The position numbers and the translations under genes are program-made. Below, piece by piece: positions 25,890-34,849 of a DNA stretch of 64,000 bases. This DNA is from Streptococcus viridans (lineage in GTDB: Bacteria > Bacillota > Bacilli > Lactobacillales > Streptococcaceae): the NCBI RefSeq assembly GCF_900636365.1, contig NZ_LR134266.1:571501-635500 (forward strand). The letters run 5' to 3'. Every line of letters starts with the position of its first letter. The first letter of the stretch is position 1. The notes beneath the pieces were generated by a model. It did no database searches, was not told where the DNA came from, and saw nothing but the letters and a program-made list of their open reading frames with translations.

Positions 25890-26435
25890 ATGCAATTTGA
25901 AGAAAAAACCATTGAGCGCAAGGAGATTTATCAAGGACCGATTTTCCAAGTAGTTACAGATCAAGTGGAACTACCTGACGGAAAAGGTCAAGCGCAGCGT
26001 GATTTAATTTTTCATAATGGAGCAGTAGCGGTTTTACCAATCACAGATGAGGGCAAGACCATTTTGGTCAAGCAGTACCGCAAGGCGATCGAGAGGACTT
26101 CTGTAGAGATCCCAGCAGGGAAGTTGGAAAAGGGTGAAAATGCGGATCCTCAAGCAGCTGCTTTGCGTGAATTGGAAGAAGAAATTGGTTACACAGCGGA
26201 TCTAGAGTTGTTATATGATTTTTATTCTGCCATTGGGTTTTGCAACGAGCGGATCAAACTCTATGCTGCGACCAATTTGAAAAAAGTGGAAAATCCTCGC
26301 CCTCAAGATGAAGATGAGACCTTAGAGCTGCTAGAAGTGACCTTGACGGAGGCTAAAGACTTGATCCAAGCTGGTGAAATCTGCGATGCCAAGACCATTA
26401 TGGCGATTCAGTACTGGGAATTATCCAATAAATAG
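25890..26435 (+). CDS. NUDIX hydrolase, ADP-ribose pyrophosphatase type
   Basis: A 181-residue enzyme. The Nudix box is [20 protein letters not shown] followed by EEIGY, with an N-terminal beta domain starting [15 protein letters not shown], which is typical of ADP-ribose pyrophosphatases (NudF type). The family hydrolyses ADP-ribose to AMP and ribose-5-phosphate. GGAGATTTTC precedes ATG 25890, 9 bases after the glmU stop. It lies in the glmU-macP operon, as in pneumococcus. Confidence 0.92.
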   Translation: MQFEEKTIERKEIYQGPIFQVVTDQVELPDGKGQAQRDLIFHNGAVAVLPITDEGKTILVKQYRKAIERTSVEIPAGKLEKGENADPQAAALRELEEEIGYTADLELLYDFYSAIGFCNERIKLYAATNLKKVENPRPQDEDETLELLEVTLTEAKDLIQAGEICDAKTIMAIQYWELSNK

Positions 26436-26446
26436 AGGAGGATCCA

Positions 26447-26785
26447 ATGGGAAAACCTTTATTAACAGATGAAATGATTGAGCGGGCAAACCGAGGAGAA
26501 GCAATCTCTGGTCCCCCGCTCTTTGATGAGGAAGAAACAAAAATTCTCCCGACAGGAAACAGGGGATTTGGTTATGAACGGCCAGTGACCTCAGGGGAAG
26601 GAGATAGTGGACATGGAGCATCGTATCCTCAGGAGACTATTCCAATCAGAGTCCAACCTACAGTGACCAAGAGTCGTCGGATTGAGAACCAAAAAGATGA
26701 GGTGATTCAATCAAAATTGAATAAGATCTTATTTTGGGTCATCCTGCTCCTCATCTTGTTAATTCTTGCAATCTGGCGCTTATAA
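26447..26785 (+). CDS. macP: MacP, activator of the cell wall synthase PBP2a
   Basis: A 112-residue single-pass membrane protein. A conserved N-terminal cytoplasmic part ([18 protein letters not shown]), a variable linker, and a C-terminal anchor (about residues 92-110, [15 protein letters not shown]). In S. pneumoniae MacP is needed for PBP2a function and is switched by StkP phosphorylation of a Thr around residue 32; the [10 protein letters not shown] segment with Thr31 is the matching site here. The assignment rests on this sequence and on the order glmU - nudix - macP - mtnN. GAGGAGG precedes ATG 26447. Confidence 0.85.
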   Translation: MGKPLLTDEMIERANRGEAISGPPLFDEEETKILPTGNRGFGYERPVTSGEGDSGHGASYPQETIPIRVQPTVTKSRRIENQKDEVIQSKLNKILFWVILLLILLILAIWRL

Positions 26786-26812
26786 GCAGCATCCACCAAA
26801 GGAGTGACGATT

Positions 26813-27505
26813 ATGAAAATTGGAATCATTGCGGCCATGCCACAAGAATTAAAAATCTTAGTGGAAGCTTTGCAGAACGGAGAGAAACACCTTCGCCTAG
26901 GAAAGGTCTACTATACAGGGTCGATTGGTCGCCATGAAGTGGTCTTGGTTGAAAGTGGTATCGGAAAAGTCATGTCAGCCATGAGTGTGGCTGTGTTGGC
27001 CAACGATTTTAAGGTGGAAGCCATTATCAATACAGGTTCTGCAGGTGCCGTAGCACCAGGGATGGCTGTTGGGGATATTGTCCTTGCAGACAAACTGGCC
27101 TACCATGATGTCGATGTGACAGCTTTTGGTTATGACTATGGCCAGATGGCAGGGCAACCTCTTTACTTTGAATCCAGCCGCTATTTTGTTTCAGAGATGA
27201 AAAAAGTGCTAGCTGAGGAACAAACACCAACCCATGTTGGCCTGATTGCGACTGGGGATAGTTTTATCGCGAGTGAAGAAAAAGTCGCATCGATTAGGGA
27301 ACATTTCCCAGAAGTATTGGCCGTTGAGATGGAAGGGGCAGCTATTGCCCAAGCGGCTCATGCAGCTGGCCGTCCTTTCATGGTTATTCGGGCTATGAGT
27401 GATACGGCAGATCACGCAGCTAATATCTCTTTTGATGAATTTATCGTAGAGGCTGGCGAGCGTTCTGCTCAAACCTTGATGACTTTCTTGAAGAGATTAG
27501 TATAG
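26813..27505 (+). CDS. mtnN: 5'-methylthioadenosine/S-adenosylhomocysteine nucleosidase
   Basis: A 230-residue enzyme (also called Pfs) that cleaves adenine from S-adenosylhomocysteine and methylthioadenosine; its product feeds LuxS and AI-2 formation. The features are MKIGIIAAMPQEL at the start, VESGIGKV, NTGSAGAV, VEMEGAAIAQAA with the catalytic glutamate region and IRAMSDTADHAA with the catalytic Asp. ATG 26813 fits AAAGGAG at 26798-26804; the in-frame GTG at 26804 lies within that site and is rejected. A terminator follows. Confidence 0.96.
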   Translation: MKIGIIAAMPQELKILVEALQNGEKHLRLGKVYYTGSIGRHEVVLVESGIGKVMSAMSVAVLANDFKVEAIINTGSAGAVAPGMAVGDIVLADKLAYHDVDVTAFGYDYGQMAGQPLYFESSRYFVSEMKKVLAEEQTPTHVGLIATGDSFIASEEKVASIREHFPEVLAVEMEGAAIAQAAHAAGRPFMVIRAMSDTADHAANISFDEFIVEAGERSAQTLMTFLKRLV

Positions 27506-27519
27506 AAAAACTTAAGATA

Positions 27520-27548
27520 ATAGGACTAGCTAAGGACTAGTCCTATTT
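27520..27548 (+). terminator. Terminator after mtnN
   Basis: AATAGGACTAGCT - AAGG - ACTAGTCCTATTTT: a 9-10-base stem with a T-rich tail, closing the glmU-mtnN operon. Confidence 0.85.
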
Positions 27549-27583
27549 TGCTAAGCTGATTCTGTAAAGTAACTGCTTCTTCA

Positions 27584-27592
27584 TGCTATAAT
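27584..27592 (+). promoter_or_regulatory. Extended -10 promoter of nth
   Basis: TGCTATAAT (TG-N-TATAAT) 27 bases before ATG 27620, with AAAGGAGAAG as ribosome site. The -35 region has no good match. Confidence 0.6.
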
Positions 27593-27619
27593 AGATTCTA
27601 GTAATGCAAAGGAGAAGTT

Positions 27620-28249
27620 ATGGTCTTATCAAAAAAACGGGCACGTCATGTGATTGAAGAAATTATTGCCCTTTTTCCAGATGCTCAGCCAAGTTTGGAT
27701 TTTCGCAATCATTTTGAATTATTAGTAGCGGTGATGCTCTCTGCTCAAACAACGGATGCTGCGGTTAATAAGGCAACTCCTGCCTTGTTTGAAGCCTTCC
27801 CAACTCCTCAAGCCATGGCGGTCGCTAGTGAAGCCGACATTGCCAAGCATATTTCCAAATTAGGTCTCTATCGCAATAAGGCTAAGTTTCTCAAAAAATG
27901 TGCCCAACAATTGTTGGACAACTTTGATGGCCAAGTCCCTCAGACACGGGAGGAACTGGAGAGTTTAGCCGGAGTGGGACGTAAAACAGCCAATGTGGTC
28001 ATGAGTGTCGGTTTCGGAATTCCTGCCTTTGCTGTTGATACCCATGTAGAGCGGATTTGCAAGCACCATGACATCGTCAAGAAATCAGCAACACCATTAG
28101 AAGTGGAAAAACGAGTCATGGACGTTCTTCCTCCTGAACGCTGGCTCCCAGCTCATCAGGCCATGATCTATTTTGGACGGGCTATCTGCCATCCTAAAAA
28201 TCCTGAATGTGATCACTATCCGCAATTGTATAACTTTAAAGACAGTTAA
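27620..28249 (+). CDS. nth: Endonuclease III (DNA glycosylase/AP lyase)
   Basis: A 209-residue base-excision repair enzyme acting on oxidised pyrimidines. The helix-hairpin-helix LESLAGVGRKTANVV contains the catalytic Lys, and FAVDTHVERICKH the catalytic Asp. The C-terminal iron-sulfur loop is incomplete: only the first two cysteines (CHPKNPEC) are present, and the following DHYPQLYNF has none, so a 4Fe-4S cluster cannot form by the usual four-Cys ligation. Streptococcal homologues appear to share this loss. It is monocistronic, with a terminator shared with the convergent XRE gene. Confidence 0.93.
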   Translation: MVLSKKRARHVIEEIIALFPDAQPSLDFRNHFELLVAVMLSAQTTDAAVNKATPALFEAFPTPQAMAVASEADIAKHISKLGLYRNKAKFLKKCAQQLLDNFDGQVPQTREELESLAGVGRKTANVVMSVGFGIPAFAVDTHVERICKHHDIVKKSATPLEVEKRVMDVLPPERWLPAHQAMIYFGRAICHPKNPECDHYPQLYNFKDS

Positions 28250-28276
28250 AAAGCGAGGTCTAATGACTTCGCTTTT
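28249..28276. terminator. Bidirectional terminator between nth and the XRE gene
   Basis: AAAAGCGAGGTC - TAAT - GACTTCGCTTTT forms a 12-base stem, with one mismatch, between two convergent genes. The arms provide A/T tails on both strands. Confidence 0.88.
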
Positions 28277-28868
28277 ATTTGATAGGGAAGAAAGTAAGTA
28301 AGAGCCAAGAAATCAGTAGAGTAATAGCGCCAATTCCAAGGCCAAATAGAATAGGAAGGATGATTCTTTGGTAGGGAGCTTTACCCCTTTCTTCAGCTTC
28401 TTCAATCTCGCTCAGACTGCGTCCTTGTTCATAGGCGACAATCTGGCGATAAGTACGAAGATTATGCTTTTTCTTGAATTTTTCAATGCGTAAGGCGTAG
28501 AATATAGCGGCAGCAAGAATCAAGCAACTAATAGCGATGCCGTATCCATCCAAATAAAGAATGAGGGGAGTGCTGATGATAGGACTGCCAATTAGCAGTA
28601 AGCTAAAGACCACTTCATCTTTTTGATAGCGCATAAATTCTTGGTCGTGAATAATTTGTTTCATGGTTTCCAAATCTCCTTTGACTAGTTTGTCCAATGA
28701 CACTTCAAAGACCTTGCTTAGTAAGAGCAGGTTTTGAATATCAGGATAGGTTGCGCCGCGTTCCCAGTTGGAAATGGATTGACGGCTGACAAAGATGATT
28801 TCAGCTAATTCGTCTTGAGATAAGTTTTTCTCTTTACGATAGTGCTGAATTTGTTTTCCGACTTGCAT
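28275..28868 (-). CDS. XRE-family regulator with membrane C-terminus
   Basis: A 197-residue protein. Residues 1-66 are a HTH_3 domain (QIQHYRKEKNLSQDELAE, then IIFVSRQSISNWERGATYPD), followed by a linker and three hydrophobic segments (about 92-108, 110-125, 175-193) that anchor it in the membrane. Such membrane-tethered XRE proteins occur widely in streptococci; their signals are unknown. AGGAGATCTT lies just upstream of ATG 28868 on the minus strand. It is convergent with nth. Confidence 0.87.
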   Translation of the reverse strand: MQVGKQIQHYRKEKNLSQDELAEIIFVSRQSISNWERGATYPDIQNLLLLSKVFEVSLDKLVKGDLETMKQIIHDQEFMRYQKDEVVFSLLLIGSPIISTPLILYLDGYGIAISCLILAAAIFYALRIEKFKKKHNLRTYRQIVAYEQGRSLSEIEEAEERGKAPYQRIILPILFGLGIGAITLLISWLLLTFFPIK

Positions 28869-29309
28869 AAGATCTCCTCGCTTTCTGATTTCATTCTACC
28901 TAATTATACAAAAAATGGCTATCAAAGTTCTTTGACATGTTGATTTCATAGGCTTTGGCAACTGTTTTTGACCATGGATTTGCAAGCCTGTCAATGGATA
29001 ATTAGCTAGCAAAAAAGAGGCCAAGGGCCTCCTTCAGATTGAAGAAAATGTTCTCTAAAAACTTTCCTTAAGTGAGTACGGGCGTCAGCGAACTTCGGAA
29101 AAGTTCCATGACTTAGTTTTGGATCTAAGGTTCCAAAACACCCGAGTGCCTGAAAAATGCATTTCAGGCACTTTTCTCACAGCGGAAAGTTTCAGATCTA
29201 CTTAACTGACTCAAAAAAATAGAAGTCATTTTTTTGAAGAGTTAGCTAACTATTTGACATGATAAACAGTTTAACTGCATTCTAAAAGAGGCCAAGAGCC
29301 TCCTTTTTC
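28869..29309. other. 441-base intergenic region without a gene
   Basis: It holds the presumed XRE promoter region at its left end, a GAGGCC-AAG-GGCCTC hairpin (about 29016-29030), the hairpin array described separately, and a second GAGGC hairpin at its right end that ends the VOC gene. No reading frame of interest was seen. Confidence 0.6.
29056..29235. repeat. Hairpin array with an outer closing stem
   Basis: Consecutive inverted repeats: GAACTT/AAGTTC (29090-29107), GTTTTGGA/TCCAAAAC (29117-29140), GTGCCTGAAA/TTTCAGGCAC (29147-29172) and CAAAAAAAT/ATTTTTTTG (about 29212-29236). The first three are enclosed by ACTTTCC (about 29061-29067) with GGAAAGT (about 29184-29190), extended inward by GTGAG/CTCAC. 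The result resembles a multi-branched fold rather than a simple terminator. Confidence 0.65.
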
Positions 29310-29311
29310 TT
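29286..29311 (-). terminator. Terminator of the VOC-exoA operon
   Basis: GAGGC-CAAGA-GCCTC inverted repeat with A/T tracts on both sides; on the minus strand it follows the VOC stop and ends in a T run. Confidence 0.65.
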
Positions 29312-29696
29312 ATTCACTAAATCGTAAAAAATAACCATCTGGATCCAAAATCGCAAATTCATGGGGATAAATAAAGTTATCTCCCACTCGAAATTCTCTT
29401 TTTGTCAGCGGACGATGGATGGGATAGTTGGTTTCCAGCAATTTTTGGTGGAGTTGTGGGACATCCTTGATACCAAAGGAAATATTGACACCACGCCCGA
29501 AAGGATAAGTCAGTTGGGATAATTCTTCTGCGCTACCTTCTTCTAGCATAAGTTGGCAGTCTTCAAGCGAGAGAAAGAGAAATTTCTCCTCTGGACGCTC
29601 GTATTCGACAGAGAATCCCAATAAGTCGCAGTAGAAGTGACGCGATTGCTCGATATCCGATACGACAAATTCAGGGATGACAGCTTGATAGTCCAT
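29310..29696 (-). CDS. VOC-family (glyoxalase/bleomycin resistance fold) protein
   Basis: A 128-residue protein with one VOC module pair: AVIPEFVVSDIEQSRHFYCD, then DLLGFSVEYERPEEKFLFL, and the C-terminal EFAILDPDGYFLRF, where the family places a metal-binding Glu or the strand end. VOC proteins range from glyoxalases to antibiotic-binding proteins, and nothing here fixes the substrate. AAGGAGAAAACGA precedes ATG 29696. It starts 11 bases after the exoA stop, so the two are an operon. Confidence 0.87.
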   Translation of the reverse strand: MDYQAVIPEFVVSDIEQSRHFYCDLLGFSVEYERPEEKFLFLSLEDCQLMLEEGSAEELSQLTYPFGRGVNISFGIKDVPQLHQKLLETNYPIHRPLTKREFRVGDNFIYPHEFAILDPDGYFLRFSE

Positions 29697-29707
29697 TCGT
29701 TTTCTCC

Positions 29708-30535
29708 TTATAGATCAATCTCCATGACAATTGGTGTATGGTCTTGACGGGCGCCGGAGTCAATCATAGCTGACTTGGTCACCTTATCCGCAACTCGGTT
29801 AGAAGTGAGCCAGTAGTCAATTCTCCAGCCTGTATTGTTGATTTTAGATGTCTTGCTACGTTGTGCCCACCAAGTATATTGATCCGGAAGGTCCCCATGC
29901 AAGTGGCGGAAGGTATCAGTGAATCCTTTGGCTAGCAAGTTCGTGAAACCTGCCCGCTCTTCATCAGTAAAGCCTGGGGAACGACGGTTGCTAGCTGGAT
30001 TGGCCAAGTCGATTTCCTTGTGGGCTACGTTGTAGTCGCCTGTAGCCAGAACTGGCTTTTGCTTGTCTAGTTCAGCTAAGTAGTCTGCATATTTGGCATC
30101 CCAGATTTGGCGTTCTTCTAAGCGTTTGAGCCCATCTCCAGCATTTGGAGTATAGACCTGGGTCACAAAGAAGTCATCAAATTCAAGGGTAATAATTCGA
30201 CCTTCGACATCCATGGTAGAGGGAGCACCGATTTCTGGGAAGGTTACCGTTGGTGTCAATTCTTTTTTGTAGAGGAACATAGTTCCTGCATATCCTTTAC
30301 GAGCGGGTTCTACAGAGGACCGCCAAGTGTTTTCATATCCAGGGAACAGCTCTTCTAAGACCTCTAAGTGTTTTTTCGTTGGTCCTTTGGCAGATAATTT
30401 TGTTTCCTGAATAGCAATGATATCCGCATTCTCTGCAACCAAGGTAAGGAGGACGTCTTGCGAGAGCTTCGCACGTGCAGAGTCACTCGTCAAGGCGGCA
30501 TTTAATGAGTCAATATTCCATGAGATTAGTTTCAT
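29708..30535 (-). CDS. exoA: Exodeoxyribonuclease III / AP endonuclease
   Basis: A 275-residue Mg-dependent AP endonuclease of base-excision repair. It has all ExoIII motifs: KLISWNIDSLNAAL at the start, IIAIQETKLS (metal-binding Glu), VYTPNAGDGL, LATGDYNVAHKEID (catalytic Asp-Asn), WRIDYWLTS and ARQDHTPIVM (terminal Asp-His). In pneumococcus the enzyme is called ExoA. AAAGGAAACGAT precedes ATG 30535. It is co-transcribed with the VOC gene. Confidence 0.96.
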   Translation of the reverse strand: MKLISWNIDSLNAALTSDSARAKLSQDVLLTLVAENADIIAIQETKLSAKGPTKKHLEVLEELFPGYENTWRSSVEPARKGYAGTMFLYKKELTPTVTFPEIGAPSTMDVEGRIITLEFDDFFVTQVYTPNAGDGLKRLEERQIWDAKYADYLAELDKQKPVLATGDYNVAHKEIDLANPASNRRSPGFTDEERAGFTNLLAKGFTDTFRHLHGDLPDQYTWWAQRSKTSKINNTGWRIDYWLTSNRVADKVTKSAMIDSGARQDHTPIVMEIDL

Positions 30536-30852
30536 ATCGTTTCCTTTACTAACTTTGTCGATGCTTCTATTATACCAAAAAATATCCAGTCTCCTGTTTC
30601 TTGTGATTTGAGGAAGGAACCGCTTTTTAGTAAAAAGATGTTTGTATTGTTCACACTGCTGAAAGAATAGTTGACAAGGAGTTCAGAATAGCTATTTTTT
30701 TATCTGGTCTAGCGACTCGAGTCTGGATGAAATGTGCTATAATGGAAGTTGAGTTTAAAATGGAAATATTCCTCAGATTGCCTTTAAAGTTATCCTATTT
30801 TTAGGTTGTGTTGAGAGGGGCTGGGATTGAGAATCAAGATGAAAGGAGAGGT
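30536..30852. other. 317-base divergent intergenic region
   Basis: It contains the presumed minus-strand exoA promoter region (AT-rich, near 30560-30590), the plus-strand penA promoter and the penA leader with its ribosome site AAAGGAGAGG. A TTGACA at 30673-30678 lies too far from the TATAAT to be paired with it. No gene was seen. Confidence 0.5.
30735..30743 (+). promoter_or_regulatory. Extended -10 promoter of penA
   Basis: TGCTATAAT (TG-N-TATAAT) about 110 bases before the chosen ATG 30853. The long leader is AT-rich and carries no obvious regulatory fold. Confidence 0.6.
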
Positions 30853-32934
30853 ATGGCTCGAAAATCTAAACGTTCAAAAAAAGCGAACGCTAAGGTGAGA
30901 AAATTTGATAATCGGTGGATTACTAGACGACTTTATTTGTTATTCAGTATAGTCTGTACCCTCTTTTTGATTTTAATTGCTCGACTAGGGTATATGCAGA
31001 TTACTCATCAAGGCTTTTATACGCAAAAATTAGCAAAAGCTACAAAAAAACATTTAACAAGGGGAAGTCTCCGGGGACAGATTTATGATGCTTCTGGTCA
31101 GCCACTGGTAGAGAATGTCGATAAGAAGGTCTTATCCTTTACGCGTAGCAATAAGTTTACTGCAGAAGAGATGCGTCAAACAGCACAGCTTCTCCTAAAT
31201 TACGTAAGCGTGTCAAACCCTCAAGTCAGTAAGCGTCAAGAAATCGACTTTTATCTCGCAAACACCGAAGTCTATAAAGAAGTAGTGGACAAACTGCCCA
31301 AGGAGGAACGCATCGATACGGATGGCAACCCACTTCCAGAAGCGAAAATCTACCAGTATGCGGTGGACAGTATTGACCCAGCCAAATTGGGCTATACGGA
31401 AGAAGAAAAAAAAGCCATCTATCTCTTCAGCCAAATGAATGCCGTTGAAAACTTTGCCAGTGCTACGATTGTGACGGATCCGATGTCTGATGAGCAAGTA
31501 ACGACGGTCAAAGATCATTTGAAAGAATTTCCAGGATTTGAAGTGATCACGAGTTGGGATCGAAAAGTGGTTGATAGTCCTTTGGCTTCCATCGTTGGTA
31601 GTGTGTCGACAGAGCAAGCCGGTCTTCCAGCTGAAGATGTGGACGACTATTTGGAAAAAGGCTATGCCTTAAATGATCGCGTCGGAACTTCTTATTTAGA
31701 AAAACAATATGAGTCTGTCCTCCAAGGAGAACGGGTTGAAAAAGAAATCCATTTGGACAAGAATGGCAATGTTGAAAAAATCAAAACCCTCTCAAAAGGA
31801 AGCAAGGGAAACAATATCAAGCTTTCCATTGATTTGGATTTCCAAAGAGGAGTGGAAGACATCTTGAAGAAGTCCTTCCAGGCAGAATTAGCTGCTGGGA
31901 ATGCGACCTACTCAGAAGGGGTTTATGCTGTTGCCTTAGATCCAAAAACGGGTAAAATCCTTGCGATGGCGGGGATGAAGCATGAAGCTGGTTCGCAAGA
32001 TCTTACTCCCGATGCTTTAGGAACAGTGACCAATGTCTTTGTTCCAGGGTCGGTTGTTAAAGCAGCTACTTTGACAGCAGGATGGGAAAATGGGGTGATT
32101 TCTGGGAACCAAGTCCTATTGGATCAACCAATCTCCTTTTCTGGTTCAGCTCCAATCACTTCGTGGTTCACCCAGTTTGGAAGCCAAGAAATCAATGCGG
32201 TGCAAGCGTTGGAATATTCTTCCAACACCTATATGGTGCAGATTGCACTTGATTTGATGGGGCAACCCTATCAGCCCAATATGACCTTAAAGACAGACCA
32301 ATTGGATCCTGCTATGAACAAATTGCGTTTGACTTTTGCCTCATTTGGTCTAGGATCAGAAACAGGGATTGACCTTCCGAATGAATCGACAGGCTATGTT
32401 CCCAAAGAGTTCACGATTGGCAATTACCTAACAGATGCCTTTGGCCAGTTTGATAACTATACCCCTATGCAGTTGGCTCAATATGTTGCAACTATTGCCA
32501 ATGATGGGAAACGAGTGGCTCCCCATCTGGTCCAAGGGATCTATGAAAATGATGCCAAGGGAGGTTTGGGACCTCTGAAAGAAGAAATTGCAACAAAAGA
32601 ACTCAATCAAGTGGCTCTAACACCTGAAAATCTAGCCATCATCAAACAAGGTTTTTATCAGGTGGTATATGGAACCAGTGGCTTAACAACAGGTAAAACC
32701 ATCGGAGAAGGAGCTACCGTTCCAATCAGTGCGAAGACCGGGACTGCGGAAACGTTTGTAAATGGTGGGACCCCTGCTGTAAACACCAATGTTATCGCCT
32801 ATGCTCCCTCTGAAAATCCTCAGATTGCAGTGGCAGTCGTCTTCCCACATAATACCAATCTCCAAGCGACCGTCAGTCACAATATTACCAGAGAAATTAT
32901 CAATCTCTACCAGCAAAAACATCCTATGAATTAG
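30853..32934 (+). CDS. penA: Penicillin-binding protein 2B (septal/peripheral transpeptidase)
   Basis: A 693-residue class B PBP that cross-links peptidoglycan in peripheral growth with RodA. There is a short cytoplasmic Lys-rich tail, an anchor at about residues 27-48, a dimerisation domain starting [16 protein letters not shown], and the transpeptidase domain with active-site SVVK (Ser400), SSN (456-458) and KTG (628-630). The residue after SSN is Thr459, equivalent to the Thr that is changed to Ala in many penicillin-resistant pneumococci, so that change is absent. ATG 30853 with AAAGGAGAGG is preferred over upstream in-frame codons. It is followed by recR. Confidence 0.95.
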   Translation: MARKSKRSKKANAKVRKFDNRWITRRLYLLFSIVCTLFLILIARLGYMQITHQGFYTQKLAKATKKHLTRGSLRGQIYDASGQPLVENVDKKVLSFTRSNKFTAEEMRQTAQLLLNYVSVSNPQVSKRQEIDFYLANTEVYKEVVDKLPKEERIDTDGNPLPEAKIYQYAVDSIDPAKLGYTEEEKKAIYLFSQMNAVENFASATIVTDPMSDEQVTTVKDHLKEFPGFEVITSWDRKVVDSPLASIVGSVSTEQAGLPAEDVDDYLEKGYALNDRVGTSYLEKQYESVLQGERVEKEIHLDKNGNVEKIKTLSKGSKGNNIKLSIDLDFQRGVEDILKKSFQAELAAGNATYSEGVYAVALDPKTGKILAMAGMKHEAGSQDLTPDALGTVTNVFVPGSVVKAATLTAGWENGVISGNQVLLDQPISFSGSAPITSWFTQFGSQEINAVQALEYSSNTYMVQIALDLMGQPYQPNMTLKTDQLDPAMNKLRLTFASFGLGSETGIDLPNESTGYVPKEFTIGNYLTDAFGQFDNYTPMQLAQYVATIANDGKRVAPHLVQGIYENDAKGGLGPLKEEIATKELNQVALTPENLAIIKQGFYQVVYGTSGLTTGKTIGEGATVPISAKTGTAETFVNGGTPAVNTNVIAYAPSENPQIAVAVVFPHNTNLQATVSHNITREIINLYQQKHPMN

Positions 32935-32944
32935 AAAGGAAGCT

Positions 32945-33541
32945 ATGCTCTATCCAACACCTATCGCAAAATTAATTGAAAGTTATTCGAAGCTCCCTGG
33001 TATTGGGATCAAGACAGCAACTCGTCTGGCCTTTTATACTATTGGAATGAGTGATGACGATGTCAATGAGTTTGCTAAAAATCTCTTGTCAGCAAAGCGG
33101 GAATTAAGCTATTGTTCCATCTGCGGGAACCTGACAGATGAAGAAGAGTGTGCCATTTGTCGAGATGAGACACGCGATCCATCGATCATCTTAGTAGTGG
33201 AAGATAGTCGAGATGTGTCGGCTATGGAAAATATTCAGGAGTACCACGGTCGCTACCATGTCCTTCATGGCTTGATTTCGCCCATGAATGGGGTTGGACC
33301 GGATGATATTAACCTCAAATCCTTGATCACACGATTAATGGATCATGAGGTCCAAGAAGTCATTGTGGCGACCAATGCAACAGCAGATGGTGAAGCAACT
33401 TCTATGTATATCTCACGCGTCCTCAAACCAGCTGGTATCAAAGTGACCCGTCTGGCACGTGGATTAGCTGTCGGAGCAGATATCGAGTATGCGGACGAAG
33501 TCACTCTTCTTCGAGCTATTGAAAATCGAACCGAGTTATAA
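32945..33541 (+). CDS. recR: Recombination protein RecR
   Basis: A 198-residue DNA repair protein that works with RecF and RecO to load RecA at gaps. The order is an N-terminal HhH ([14 protein letters not shown]), a four-Cys zinc finger ([16 protein letters not shown]), then the TOPRIM domain ([14 protein letters not shown] with its acidic residues) and the C-terminal [30 protein letters not shown] precedes ATG 32945. It lies 10 bases after penA, in the penA-recR arrangement known in streptococci. Confidence 0.97.
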   Translation: MLYPTPIAKLIESYSKLPGIGIKTATRLAFYTIGMSDDDVNEFAKNLLSAKRELSYCSICGNLTDEEECAICRDETRDPSIILVVEDSRDVSAMENIQEYHGRYHVLHGLISPMNGVGPDDINLKSLITRLMDHEVQEVIVATNATADGEATSMYISRVLKPAGIKVTRLARGLAVGADIEYADEVTLLRAIENRTEL

Positions 33542-33551
33542 GCGGTTACAG

Positions 33552-33579
33552 AAACTGGAGGAAAGCCTCCGGTTTTTTT
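33552..33579 (+). terminator. Terminator after recR
   Basis: ACTGGAGG - AAAG - CCTCCGGT with seven following T; a strong intrinsic terminator. Confidence 0.9.
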
Positions 33580-33602
33580 GTTTTTTTAGGTGTTCTCTCT
33601 CG

Positions 33603-33631
33603 TTTTCTTTCTTTTTAAAGTGTGGTATACT
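33603..33631 (+). promoter_or_regulatory. ddl promoter
   Basis: TATACT (33626-33631) with a weak TTTTCT 17 bases upstream (33603-33608); the leader to ATG 33715 is about 75 bases. Confidence 0.5.
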
Positions 33632-33714
33632 AGAGGGACGAACTCGTATGTGAGGAGTGCTTCTGACAAGTCAATTAGGAAGCACAAAATTAAAAAAAGG
33701 ATTAGGACCAAACA

Positions 33715-34761
33715 ATGGCAAAAGAAAAAATTGTACTTCTTTATGGTGGCCGTAGCGCAGAGCGCGAAGTGTCTGTGCTTTCAGCTGAAAGCGTCATGCG
33801 GGCGATTAATTATGACAAGTATTCTGTTGAGACCTATTTCATTACTCAGGCTGGAGACTTCATCAAGACGCAAACTTTTGAAGAGAAACCTGCTGAAACA
33901 GAACGCTTGATGACCAATGAAACCATTGATTGGGACGCTAAAGTAACTCCGAGCAGCATCTACCAAGAAGGAGCGGTTGTCTTTCCAGTCCTTCATGGAC
34001 CAATGGGAGAAGATGGATCGGTTCAAGGTTTCCTAGAAGTATTGAAACTCCCTTATGTGGGATGTGATATCCTTTCTTCTAGTGTGGCGATGGACAAGAT
34101 TACCACCAAACGGGTCCTAGAATCTGCAGGGATTCCACAAGTTCCTTATGTGGCTGTCCTTGAAGGAGATGACCTAGAGGCCAAGATTGCCTTAATCGAA
34201 AAGGAATTGACCTATCCGGTCTTTACCAAGCCTTCTAATATGGGTTCTAGTGTTGGGATTTCAAAAGCAGAGAACCAAGCAGAACTTCGTCAGTCTTTGG
34301 AATTGGCCTTTAAATACGATAGCCGTGTTTTAGTGGAGCAAGGTGTCGTAGCCCGCGAAATCGAAGTGGGATTGTTAGGCAACTACGATGTCAAGAGCAC
34401 CCTACCTGGTGAAGTGGTCAAAGATGTAGCCTTCTATGACTACGAAGCCAAATACATCGATAATAAGATTACGATGGCGATTCCAGCTGAAATTCCTGCA
34501 GAAGTTGCTGCGACCATGCGTCACAATGCAGAACTAGCCTTCCGTGCCATTGGTGGGAAAGGTCTCTCCCGTTGTGATTTCTTCTACACAGAGGACGGAG
34601 GCATCTACTTGAATGAGCTCAATACCATGCCTGGCTTTACCCAATGGTCTATGTATCCTTTACTTTGGGATAACATGGATTTGGCCTATCCTGATTTAAT
34701 CGAGCGCTTGGTAGAATTAGCCAAAGAAACCTTTGAAAAGCGTGAAACGCACTTACTTTAA
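33715..34761 (+). CDS. ddl: D-alanine--D-alanine ligase
   Basis: A 348-residue ATP-grasp enzyme that makes the D-Ala-D-Ala end of the peptidoglycan stem. The features are [12 protein letters not shown] at the N-terminus, [30 protein letters not shown] (ATP-grasp loop), FYDYEAKY in the omega-loop region, [12 protein letters not shown] and [11 protein letters not shown] (metal ligands). Nothing suggests the D-Ala-D-Lac ligase variant of glycopeptide resistance. A weak GGATTAGGACC lies upstream of ATG 33715. It precedes murF, which uses its product. Confidence 0.97.
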   Translation: MAKEKIVLLYGGRSAEREVSVLSAESVMRAINYDKYSVETYFITQAGDFIKTQTFEEKPAETERLMTNETIDWDAKVTPSSIYQEGAVVFPVLHGPMGEDGSVQGFLEVLKLPYVGCDILSSSVAMDKITTKRVLESAGIPQVPYVAVLEGDDLEAKIALIEKELTYPVFTKPSNMGSSVGISKAENQAELRQSLELAFKYDSRVLVEQGVVAREIEVGLLGNYDVKSTLPGEVVKDVAFYDYEAKYIDNKITMAIPAEIPAEVAATMRHNAELAFRAIGGKGLSRCDFFYTEDGGIYLNELNTMPGFTQWSMYPLLWDNMDLAYPDLIERLVELAKETFEKRETHLL

Positions 34762-34770
34762 GAAACTGTT

Positions 34771-34836
34771 CCTAGCGGGAGTGGGAGATGAAGTCAACTC
34801 ATAGAGGAGTCGCTTTTCTTCCTGCTCCCACTTTTT
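34771..34836 (+). terminator. Long hairpin terminator between ddl and murF
   Basis: AGCGGGAGTGGGAG pairs with the downstream CTCCCACT across a loop of about 35 bases, followed by TTTTT. The end lies only 14 bases before ATG 34850, so it may also attenuate murF. Confidence 0.6.
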
Positions 34837-34849
34837 AGAGGAGAATACC

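Noticed and set aside
33590..33910. 106-codon open reading frame over the ddl leader and start
   Set aside because: It overlaps the ddl promoter and the start of ddl in another frame; ddl itself is unmistakable.
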